In this document: positions 1 to 5,510 of the stretch, piece by piece
Numbering within the stretch: position 1 is the stretch's first letter
How the letters are laid out: each line of letters begins with the position of its first letter
Source of the DNA: an uncultured Flavobacteriales bacterium
Lineage (GTDB): Bacteria; Bacteroidota; Bacteroidia; Flavobacteriales; Vicingaceae
DNA length: 6,273 bases
NCBI GenBank assembly: GCA_913052515.1
Contig: CAJXFJ010000115.1
Span: 1-6,273 of the forward strand
Reading direction: 5' to 3'
The notes under the pieces: model-generated
Told to the model about the DNA's origin: nothing
Databases searched by the model: none
Seen by the model: the letters and a program-made list of their open reading frames with translations, nothing else
Position numbers and translations under genes: made by a program

Positions 1-1015
1 CATGTTGTGAGTGATTAAAGTAAACGTGATCTGGCAAGTTGTGAACTTTCACCCATTTGATTGGCGACTGATTTGGACCATAAGTTTTAGTCACAGGATC
101 AAAATCCAATGCCTTATAAATTTTTGCAATTTCTTCTTTTCCGTATTGAGGACCTTCTTGAATATAAGTATGACAATTCATACATAAGTTTGGAGAAGGG
201 ATACCAGCAGACTTACTAAAAGCAGCAGAATTGTGACAATATTGACAATCAATTCCATTCTGACCTGCATGCAATTCATGAGAAAACTTTATGGGTTGTT
301 CAGGCTCATAACCAGTATAAACCCCAACTTTTAATGCAGCATCCCAGCCTGCCTTTGCTACTAACGCAAGCACTACAATACCCATTAAGGCAACAATGGT
401 TTTGTTTGACTGTACCCAAGCACCTAATGCTTGGCCCATACTTTTCTCTTCAGGAACTTCTTCCCCTCTTTTCTTGGCTTCCACAATTGACAAAGAGTAC
501 TGCACTTTTCTTAGCACAGAAATCAAAATCAAGAAAACCAATATTAGACCTAACGCAATGTAAGTTGTATTATCAGAAGATGCTTGACCATCCGCCCCAT
601 CAACAGCAGAGTCCGTTGCAGCAGCAGCCGTTTCTTCAGGTTTATTTTCATTATACTCCTTTACATAGGCTAAAATAGCATCTACTTGCTCATTATTCAC
701 GGGCTGTGCAGGCATCAATACTTTGTTGTACTGCTCATAGACTGCCACCGCTTGCTCATCACCACTTGAGATTAACTCTTGCGAGTTTTTAATCCATTTA
801 TATAACCACTCTCTTTCGTACTTATCGTACACCCCAGCCAAACCTGGACCTACAAGCTGATTACTGCCTGGACTATGACATGATGCACAGTAACTCTTAA
901 ATAACTTCTCACCATCCTCTTGGGCTTTTAGCTCGGTAGAACTAAAACTCAACAGCATGAAAAAACCTAGCAGACTGAGAAACGGAAAGGTTGATTTCGC
1001 TGATATAAACTTCAT
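1..1015 (-). CDS. actA: Alternative complex III subunit ActA, multiheme cytochrome c (partial, C-terminus off the left edge)
   Basis: This subunit carries electrons from membrane quinol oxidation towards cytochrome c or a terminal oxidase on the periplasmic side. Translating the minus strand from the ATG at 1015 gives 338 uninterrupted codons that run off the window. In order: a signal sequence or N-terminal anchor (residues 8-31, ending in ELKAQ); a monoheme cytochrome c domain (about 33-120) with CASCH at 43-47 and probable axial Met101 in LMPA; an acidic, Ala-rich linker (125-149); membrane helix 1 (152-168); a charged loop (169-203); membrane helix 2 (206-220); then the multiheme part with CQYCH (257-261), CMNCH (278-282) and the segment VHNLPDHVYFNHSQH just before the cut. 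ActA is known as a pentaheme protein, so further CxxCH motifs should lie beyond the edge. Two helices place both heme domains in the periplasm. It is probably the first gene of the act operon, since no gene precedes it on this strand nearby. The family call is firm; the symbol rests on recognition of the motif order. Confidence 0.9.
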   Translation of the reverse strand, partial: MKFISAKSTFPFLSLLGFFMLLSFSSTELKAQEDGEKLFKSYCASCHSPGSNQLVGPGLAGVYDKYEREWLYKWIKNSQELISSGDEQAVAVYEQYNKVLMPAQPVNNEQVDAILAYVKEYNENKPEETAAAATDSAVDGADGQASSDNTTYIALGLILVFLILISVLRKVQYSLSIVEAKKRGEEVPEEKSMGQALGAWVQSNKTIVALMGIVVLALVAKAGWDAALKVGVYTGYEPEQPIKFSHELHAGQNGIDCQYCHNSAAFSKSAGIPSPNLCMNCHTYIQEGPQYGKEEIAKIYKALDFDPVTKTYGPNQSPIKWVKVHNLPDHVYFNHSQH

Positions 1016-1080
1016 ATTAAGACAATTAGGTGTTTTTTTGTTAAACCTTACTAACGGAAACCTATTTTTTTAATCGAGGA

Positions 1081-1088
1081 CAAATTTA
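1081..1088 (-). promoter_or_regulatory. Candidate -7 box for the act operon
   Basis: Read on the minus strand this is TAAATTTG, an exact match to the Bacteroidota -7 consensus TAnnTTTG. It would place the transcript start about 60 nt before the actA ATG. No convincing -33 TTTG lies at the usual distance; the nearest, on the reverse strand of 1122-1125, is about 33 bp away, which is too far. In AT-rich DNA such a box can occur by chance. Confidence 0.3.
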
Positions 1089-1110
1089 ATCACTCAGTCT
1101 AAAGATGTGC

Positions 1111-1125
1111 TTTGTTTAAAACAAA
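1111..1125. repeat. Perfect 7-bp dyad in the actA/SPOR divergent region
   Basis: TTTGTTT and AAACAAA flank a single central A. The dyad lies upstream of the candidate actA -7 box, in the region shared by two divergent genes, so it could be an operator. It contains only A/T apart from one G/C pair per arm, so chance is a realistic alternative. Confidence 0.25.
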
Positions 1126-1202
1126 ATTAAGCCACTTGTACATAATTTAGAACCATTCTAAATAAACGCAGATTCATTTATTTCACTAAACTATTAGATT
1201 AT

Positions 1203-1230
1203 TTTGTTGCTCGAAATGGCATTAATTTTG
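1203..1230 (+). promoter_or_regulatory. Candidate Bacteroidota promoter for the SPOR/GH113-like unit
   Basis: A -33-like TTTG at 1203-1206 is followed after 16 bp by TAATTTTG at 1223-1230, which matches the -7 consensus TAnnTTTG exactly. The spacing is about one base shorter than usual. Transcription would start close to 1237, giving a very short leader before the ATG at 1251. No Shine-Dalgarno sequence is seen, as is normal in this phylum. Confidence 0.45.
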
Positions 1231-1250
1231 AACTTGAATCAATAAAAAGC

Positions 1251-1718
1251 ATGTACTATATATTAACATTTGTTACCATTTTCTTTTTCAATATCAAGCT
1301 TTTAGAAGCTCAAAATAATGTTAAGGAATTCAACTTGGCTGAATCCTATTACGGCCATGAAAATCCAGAAGATTCACCCAAACAATCTGACCTTATCATA
1401 GAAGAAGGAATAGAATTATTGGCGAATGCCTATTGGGAGAAAAAAGAAAATATAGGATATAAGATTCAAGTCTTTTCAGGAAAATCTCGCTGGGAAGCAA
1501 ATAAACTTCGCTCTGAGCTAATCAGTGAATATGAAAATCAAATAGATGCTTCAATCAGCTACCAAGCGCCCAATTTCAAATTAAGAGTTGGAAACTTTAG
1601 AGATCGATTATCGGCCACTGAATACTTAATTATGTTAAAGAAAAATTATCCCGGGGCCTTTATTGTAAAAGATGTAATTGATATTCCAAAACCTATTAAT
1701 TCGAAAACCAACAACTAG
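1251..1718 (+). CDS. Small exported SPOR-domain protein
   Basis: This 155-residue protein has a cleavable-looking signal peptide (residues 1-20, hydrophobic core 4-18, ending LLEA before Q21), then a polar spacer (21-68) and one SPOR domain (about 69-143). The SPOR fold is recognised from its two half-repeats: GYKIQVFSG (69-77) followed by an EAN..RSEL helix, then FKLRVGNFRDRLSATEYL (109-126) followed by a helix and a final strand around FIVKDV. SPOR domains bind denuded peptidoglycan glycan strands, often at division sites, so a periplasmic, cell-wall-associated role is likely from family knowledge. No catalytic domain is present; it may be a targeting or structural factor. It is the first gene of a unit with the GH113-like lipoprotein, which begins at the base after this stop codon. 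The ATG start is chosen because it directly precedes the signal peptide and lies just after a promoter-like box. Confidence 0.8.
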   Translation: MYYILTFVTIFFFNIKLLEAQNNVKEFNLAESYYGHENPEDSPKQSDLIIEEGIELLANAYWEKKENIGYKIQVFSGKSRWEANKLRSELISEYENQIDASISYQAPNFKLRVGNFRDRLSATEYLIMLKKNYPGAFIVKDVIDIPKPINSKTNN

Positions 1719-2750
1719 TTGAAACTTTCAAACTTTGTTCTTCTACTTTTTCTTATCCAATTAGGTTTATTTTGTAGTTGTCAGAGTCCATCAATTTATT
1801 CCAATAAAATTACTGGTCTGAGCTTCGTATCCACTCCAGACTCTTTGGTTGATTCTTTATATCTACTTCCTAATAAACTGACTTCCGCAAAACACTTAGC
1901 AATTATGCCTTTTGGCTTTTTAAGACAAAATGATGCTACTGTTTATTACAATTTAGATTGGCAATGGTGGGGAGAAAAAACGGCTGGTGTAATTGACATG
2001 ATTAAAAAATCACATGAGAACGATTATCAAATCATGCTCAAACCTCAACTCTGGTTAAAAGATGGAGCTTACACAGGAAAACTGCACTTTAATAGCGAAA
2101 TAGAATGGCTAGAGTTTGAAAAAAGTTATGCTCAATTTATTTTGGAATTTGCAACCATCGCAGAACAAAATCAAGTTGAGATATTTTGCATCGGCACAGA
2201 ACTTCAAAAGGTTGTACAGGAAAGGCCTAAATTTTGGCAACAATTGATTCTAAATGTCCGACAGGCATACCAAGGCAAAATAACTTATGCTGCCAATTGG
2301 GACGAGTATACCGAATTTCCCTTCTGGCAAAATCTAGACTACATCGGAATCGATGCTTATTTTCCTTTAAGCAAATCAAAAAACCCCGACTTATCTGAAC
2401 TAAAGCAATCTTGGAATTTGTTAAGCAATAAACTTGAAAACTTCTCTGATTCTCTAGATCAGAAAATACTATTTACAGAATATGGCTATACGAGTAGCAA
2501 AACAGCTGTAAGTTCTCCTTGGTTACACTTGAGAGATACTGAATCTGATAGTCTGATACAATCTTTAGTCCTACAAGCCATGTATGAAACAATTTGGGAA
2601 GAAGATTACTTTGTTGGTGGGTTTTTATGGAAATGGTTTCCAAATCACTCCCAAGTTGGCGGTAGTAAAGACAATGGCTTTACCCCGCAGAATAAAAAGT
2701 CAACGGAAACGATAAAACACTATTACGAAAGGCTAAATTCTTTGAATTAG
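1719..2750 (+). CDS. GH113-like TIM-barrel glycoside hydrolase, probable lipoprotein, TTG start
   Basis: The 343-residue product begins with a lipoprotein-type signal (residues 1-20, hydrophobic 6-18) and a probable lipidated Cys21 in FCSC. Asp is absent after the Cys. The rest resembles glycoside hydrolase family 113 and related (beta/alpha)8 enzymes. CIGTEL (157-162) places Glu161 as the probable acid/base, and FTEYGY (252-257) places Glu254 as the probable nucleophile. LKPQLWL (107-113), YAANWDEY (190-197), YIGIDAYFPL (208-217) and GFLWKWFP (301-308) mark further barrel strands with aromatic residues suited to sugar binding. Characterised GH113 enzymes are beta-mannanases; the true substrate here is unknown. 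The start is TTG: the codon before it is the in-frame stop of the SPOR gene, and the next in-frame ATG (1906) would remove the whole export signal. The 3' end overlaps the convergent phosphorylase gene by 18 bp. The fold call is strong, the substrate weak. Confidence 0.75.
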   Translation: MKLSNFVLLLFLIQLGLFCSCQSPSIYSNKITGLSFVSTPDSLVDSLYLLPNKLTSAKHLAIMPFGFLRQNDATVYYNLDWQWWGEKTAGVIDMIKKSHENDYQIMLKPQLWLKDGAYTGKLHFNSEIEWLEFEKSYAQFILEFATIAEQNQVEIFCIGTELQKVVQERPKFWQQLILNVRQAYQGKITYAANWDEYTEFPFWQNLDYIGIDAYFPLSKSKNPDLSELKQSWNLLSNKLENFSDSLDQKILFTEYGYTSSKTAVSSPWLHLRDTESDSLIQSLVLQAMYETIWEEDYFVGGFLWKWFPNHSQVGGSKDNGFTPQNKKSTETIKHYYERLNSLN

Positions 2751-3548
2751 CTCCTCATACAATTTAGTTAAATCCTTTTCTGCTTTACCCGCAATTTCTA
2801 GAATTTCTTCTAATGAAACCGGTTTTAAATTGTCTGGATCACATTCATCAGTAAGCACTGAAATGGCACAACAAGGCAAGCCCATGTGATTTGCAACAAT
2901 TACTTCAGGGGCTGTTGACATACCTACCGCATCAGAGCCAATTCTTCTTAAGTAACGGTACTCTGCACGAGTTTCTAAATTTGGTCCCGCTACCGGGGTA
3001 TACACCCCTTCATGCAATGTAATGCCTTGTTCTTTTGCAATGGATTTAAGCATGGCATTTAACTCCGCATCATAAGGTTGTGACATATCTGGAAAACGAG
3101 GACCCAATTCATTGAAATTTTTTCCTCTTAATGGATTATCTGGAATCATATTAATATGATCATCTATCAACATTAAAGTACCCTTTTTAAAATCTGGATT
3201 AACAGTACCTGCAGCATTGGAAATCAATAGCTTTTCAATCCCTAAAGCTTTTAGTACACGAATTGGGAAAGTAATCTCTTCTCCTGAATACCCTTCATAA
3301 TAGTGAAAACGACCTTGCATGGCAACAACCATTTTTCCACTTAAGGTTCCATAAATTAGCTTACCAGAATGAGACTCTACTGTACTCACAGGAAAATTAG
3401 GAATGTCAGCATAATCAATAACTTGAATGGCCTCAATTTTAGTAGCCAAGTTTCCTAAGCCAGTTCCTAAAACAATACCCACTTGTGGCTTTTCAACTCC
3501 TACCGATTGAATATAATCTGTTGCTTGTTTTATTTTTTCTAACATCAT
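2733..3548 (-). CDS. punA: Purine nucleoside phosphorylase, trimeric (PNP-II/PunA) type
   Basis: This enzyme phosphorolyses purine nucleosides to the free base and (deoxy)ribose-1-phosphate in the cytoplasm. The 271 residues match the trimeric class in length and motifs: phosphate loop GTGLG (28-32), His60, GRFHYYEG (79-86) with Arg80 and His82, NAAG (111-114), AGPNLET (187-193) with base-binding Glu192, and VGMSTAPE (208-215) with ribose-pocket Met210. Two positions differ from the human-type enzyme. The Asn that selects 6-oxopurines (in an ITN motif) is Asp234 in LTDEC, and the second Gly of NAAGG is Thr115. Human PNP with Asn-to-Asp at that site gains adenosine activity, so use of 6-aminopurines is a reasonable inference. 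The ATG at 3548 overlaps the stop of the upstream glycosyltransferase (TAATG), implying translational coupling; a second ATG follows at once. No terminator fits at its end, which overlaps the hydrolase gene. Confidence 0.93.
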   Translation of the reverse strand: MMLEKIKQATDYIQSVGVEKPQVGIVLGTGLGNLATKIEAIQVIDYADIPNFPVSTVESHSGKLIYGTLSGKMVVAMQGRFHYYEGYSGEEITFPIRVLKALGIEKLLISNAAGTVNPDFKKGTLMLIDDHINMIPDNPLRGKNFNELGPRFPDMSQPYDAELNAMLKSIAKEQGITLHEGVYTPVAGPNLETRAEYRYLRRIGSDAVGMSTAPEVIVANHMGLPCCAISVLTDECDPDNLKPVSLEEILEIAGKAEKDLTKLYEELIQRI

Positions 3549-4138
3549 TACTCTTCTAATTTAAATCCTGAAATTTTTAAGTCTTCTACGGTGTCCAAAT
3601 CTACCAATTCCCTAAGGATTTTAACTTTAAGATTTAACTTATTTGCTCGCTCTTTTGTTTCTTTAAAGACGGACTCTACCGACCATTCCATATCTAAAAA
3701 TAACTCCTTGTAGACTTCCTTCACTCCCAATAAATAGTAGCCACCATCATTGGCTGGTCCAATTACTAATTCATGATGATCTAAAGAGTCAAATGCTTGT
3801 TCTAAATCTAAAGTAGTAATTTGAGGACAATCGCTTCCAATAATTATTTTCTTCACTTCCTTTACTTCCTGAAAAGCTTTATACATTCTTGCCCCCAAGT
3901 CAGCGCCCTCTTGTGTTCTTTTTATAAACCTATCTGAATCCCATCTGTCATTTTTCTCCACGCTTTCAGAATAATACAAATAGCGCATAGCATCCACTTC
4001 TTCTGCTACAGTTCGCGTATGATTTAAAAGCGCTTTATAATATTTTAAGGCCATTTCTTCTCCTATTCCTTGGGCAAGTCTGGTTTTTACTTTTCCCGCA
4101 ACAGCATTTTTGATAAATATAATTAGGGCTTTATTCAT
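3548..4138 (-). CDS. DUF2064/TIGR04282-type glycosyltransferase (GT-A fold)
   Basis: This 196-residue soluble protein belongs to the DUF2064 family, annotated as arsenosugar biosynthesis glycosyltransferase (TIGR04282). Its motifs run in the family order: N-terminal strand LIIFIKNAVAGKVKTRL (5-21) for nucleotide-sugar binding, QEGADLGARM (76-85), IIGSDCP (99-105) with the metal-binding-like Asp103, GPANDGGYYLLG (127-138), and VDLDTVEDL (179-187) near the end. The length is about normal for the family and the ends look complete. The family also resembles sugar nucleotidyltransferases, so transfer of a nucleotide rather than a sugar cannot be excluded. It is the first gene of a two-gene unit; its TAA overlaps the phosphorylase ATG by one base. 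No ArsM or ArsS gene is visible in the window, so a role in arsenic metabolism is only a hypothesis. The ATG at 4138 lies about 20 nt from a -7-like box. Confidence 0.85.
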   Translation of the reverse strand: MNKALIIFIKNAVAGKVKTRLAQGIGEEMALKYYKALLNHTRTVAEEVDAMRYLYYSESVEKNDRWDSDRFIKRTQEGADLGARMYKAFQEVKEVKKIIIGSDCPQITTLDLEQAFDSLDHHELVIGPANDGGYYLLGVKEVYKELFLDMEWSVESVFKETKERANKLNLKVKILRELVDLDTVEDLKISGFKLEE

Positions 4139-4159
4139 TCTTCATTTTGGGTTAATTGG

Positions 4160-4167
4160 CAAATATA
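4160..4167 (-). promoter_or_regulatory. Candidate -7 box for the glycosyltransferase-phosphorylase pair
   Basis: On the minus strand this reads TATATTTG, an exact TAnnTTTG match. It would start transcription about 15 nt before the glycosyltransferase ATG. At the -33 distance there is only a T-run rather than a clear TTTG, so the call rests on one box and its position. Confidence 0.4.
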
Positions 4168-4250
4168 GGTTCTCATTTCTTTTTGAAAAAAATGAAACTC
4201 TAACACAAGTACGACCTTTAGTCTTGTTGCGTTTTTTAAACCCAAACATC

Positions 4251-4275
4251 TCACTTTGACAAGAGTCATTTTGAC
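4251..4275 (+). repeat. Two-copy direct repeat, 15-bp period
   Basis: TCACTTTGAC (4251-4260) and TCATTTTGAC (4266-4275) differ at one base and start 15 bp apart. Each also misses the Bacteroidota -7 consensus by one base (C for A at the second position). They could be a tandem regulator site, a degenerate promoter, or chance. Confidence 0.35.
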
Positions 4276-4284
4276 TTTCAAAAT
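4268..4284. repeat. Perfect 7-bp dyad, 3-bp spacer
   Basis: ATTTTGA and TCAAAAT flank CTT. The site lies about 100 bp before the plus-strand gene and overlaps the second direct-repeat copy. The symmetry suits a dimeric repressor; a hairpin with a 3-base loop is also possible. No T-run follows, so it is not a terminator. Confidence 0.35.
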
Positions 4285-4289
4285 CCTCC

Positions 4290-4309
4290 TATCCCTATTT
4301 TCAGGGATA
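4290..4309. repeat. Perfect 7-bp dyad, 6-bp spacer
   Basis: TATCCCT and AGGGATA flank ATTTTC. With three G/C pairs per arm it is the strongest inverted repeat in the window and lies five bases after the preceding dyad. It could be an operator for the divergent genes or a hairpin in a leader. There is no following T-tract, which argues against a rho-independent terminator. Confidence 0.4.
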
Positions 4310-4388
4310 TGCACTTTTCACTTTCACTGGTGATTTATTGCCACAAATTGACAAGCAAATTTGTGTCATAATCTTTAAATCAAAGGCC

Positions 4389-4775
4389 ATGAAAAATTTC
4401 ACACTAATAGTTATTCTTCTCTTTTCAATTCAATTGAATAGTAAAGCACAAAATAGCTCAGTCCAAGCAAATCAATTTACTCTTAAGGTAGAGCATATTG
4501 AGGAAAGTAATCTTTTAACTTGGACTTCGAACAGAGAAGTAAACAGCAGTTATTACTTAATTGAGCGCTCCATAGATGGCAAGCCATTTGAAATTATTGG
4601 AAAAATAAAAGCAGGAAGTTCAACTTATTCAACTACTTACTATGAGTTTGAAGATATGGCTTTTGAAAATTCTTCACTTACATATCGTTTAAGTTTAGTC
4701 TTGATGGATGGAGAATCAATCACCATTCTAAATAACGTACCTCAGCTTGGAGAAGACTTAACCAAGGTAGAATAA
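4389..4775 (+). CDS. Small secreted protein with one FN3/Ig-like 'ERSxDG' module
   Basis: The chosen ATG gives 128 residues: a clear signal peptide (Lys2, hydrophobic 4-16, SKA at 18-20 before Gln21) and a beta-sandwich-like module (about 29-115). The module carries the pattern common in secreted Bacteroidota proteins: LLTWTSNREVNSSYYLIERS (42-61), then IDGKPFEIIGKI, YYEFED (84-89) and TYRLSLVLMDGE (98-109). In large proteins this module usually sits just before a type IX secretion C-terminal domain. Here it stands alone, with no C-terminal sorting domain and no catalytic part, so the product is probably periplasmic or released by another route. Longer reading from TTG 4338 was rejected because it places 17 residues before the signal peptide. 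It is the first gene of a run with the unknown protein 49 bp downstream and the TPR gene. Specific function is unknown. Confidence 0.75.
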   Translation: MKNFTLIVILLFSIQLNSKAQNSSVQANQFTLKVEHIEESNLLTWTSNREVNSSYYLIERSIDGKPFEIIGKIKAGSSTYSTTYYEFEDMAFENSSLTYRLSLVLMDGESITILNNVPQLGEDLTKVE

Positions 4776-4824
4776 GAATCAAAATAATGTTGTAGTATTG
4801 TTGAACACTCTAAACCAATTAACT

Positions 4825-5496
4825 ATGTCAGAATTACAAAATACAGTTAGACCACTTCCGCTTCAAACCACAGGCAAAGCCAATATCATATACTATTTCT
4901 TTATGGTAGACTTTATACAAGCGGATAACATTGAAGTAAACAGCACCGAATTAGTTAATGTTGAGGGGAGCGAAGATGAAGTAATCTTACAAATGAATTG
5001 CAGCTTAAGTGGCAATATCAATGAATCGGAATCAAAAAGCTATCTCATCCCATATCTTACCCAAATTCCTTCGGGAAAAACCTTGCTTTCAGTAAGTATT
5101 ACATCAGGAGAAACAACCAAAAAAGGCCAAGTAAAAGGCGTTAAATTGAAGGACCTACCTGTAATTCCCAATAAAAATTTAGCGGAGACAACAGACTTGC
5201 CAGACCTAAATCAAGCTAGACCAATGGTTGTAGAAAGCGAGACAACTTCTAATCGTTATGTTTTAACCTTTTGTAAAACCACGAATGATTATTCAAAGAC
5301 ATTAGGCCTAACGCCTGTAGACGAAAACAATCTCATGATTTCTTACAATCTAGGGCCAGATAACAACCCTCCAATAGCTGAAGAGAATTTAGTTGCCGCA
5401 GGAATTATTGACTCAACTGACCTTGTCTATAATCATGTTTATTTCGATATTGAAAACATGAGTTCCATTGATTACAACAATCCTGAAAAACTGTAA
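4825..5496 (+). CDS. Hypothetical protein, 223 residues, no recognised family
   Basis: I do not recognise this protein. From the ATG at 4825 it begins MSELQNTVRP. It has no signal peptide and no membrane helix; the only aromatic-hydrophobic stretch is IIYYFFMVDF (21-30), too short to span a membrane. The pattern of alternating hydrophobic residues (for example EVILQMNCSLSG at 52-63, KTLLSVSITSG at 85-95 and RYVLTFC at 144-150) suggests a mainly beta protein. A Lys-rich patch (99-109) contrasts with an acidic C-terminal third. The two cysteines (59, 150) are far apart. The frame is open upstream to tandem TTG codons at 4798/4801, which would add nine residues; ATG was preferred because the added residues contribute no recognisable feature. 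It lies between two exported-protein genes, with a 14-bp gap to the TPR gene, so co-transcription is likely. It is probably cytoplasmic. Confidence 0.7.
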   Translation: MSELQNTVRPLPLQTTGKANIIYYFFMVDFIQADNIEVNSTELVNVEGSEDEVILQMNCSLSGNINESESKSYLIPYLTQIPSGKTLLSVSITSGETTKKGQVKGVKLKDLPVIPNKNLAETTDLPDLNQARPMVVESETTSNRYVLTFCKTTNDYSKTLGLTPVDENNLMISYNLGPDNNPPIAEENLVAAGIIDSTDLVYNHVYFDIENMSSIDYNNPEKL

Positions 5497-5510
5497 TTGA
5501 CTACTGTATT

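Larger units (their letters stand above)
4139..4388. other. Divergent intergenic region, 250 bp
   Basis: This stretch separates the minus-strand glycosyltransferase from the plus-strand secreted-protein gene. It holds the -7 box at 4160-4167, a pair of TCA(C/T)TTTGAC direct repeats (4251-4260 and 4266-4275), and two perfect dyads. An open frame starting at a TTG (4338) extends the next gene upstream, but those 17 residues are polar or mixed and would bury the signal peptide, so the stretch is treated as non-coding. No clean plus-strand promoter was found; CAAATTTG at 4356-4363 and the two TCAnTTTG sequences each miss the -7 consensus by one base. Confidence 0.5.

Noticed and set aside
334..678. 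Plus-strand open frame of 114 codons (Gln/Leu/Pro-rich)
   Set aside because: It lies wholly inside the antisense of actA, which has strong cytochrome motifs; the composition (runs of Q, L, P, H) is typical of a shadow frame.
1160..1183. Inverted repeat AAATAAA / TTTATTT with a 10-bp spacer
   Set aside because: The arms are only A and T in a very AT-rich region and no T-run follows; not distinguishable from chance.
4173..4195. TCATTTCTTTTT-G-AAAAAAATGA imperfect palindrome resembling a terminator
   Set aside because: It has almost no loop, an imperfect A/T-only stem and lies upstream of both divergent genes, where a terminator has no clear job.
4348..4376. TTGACA followed after 15 bp by TAATCT, resembling a sigma70 promoter of enteric type
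   Set aside because: Bacteroidota housekeeping promoters use TTTG/TAnnTTTG; the spacing and second box do not match either consensus well.
4338..4388. Upstream extension of the FN3-like gene from a TTG codon
   Set aside because: The added residues precede a well-formed signal peptide that starts at the ATG at 4389, so the longer start is unlikely.
4798..4824. Upstream TTG starts for the unknown 223-residue protein
   Set aside because: They add nine residues without a recognisable feature; the ATG at 4825 is more likely. It is kept as a possibility because the same TTGAACACT opens the next gene.
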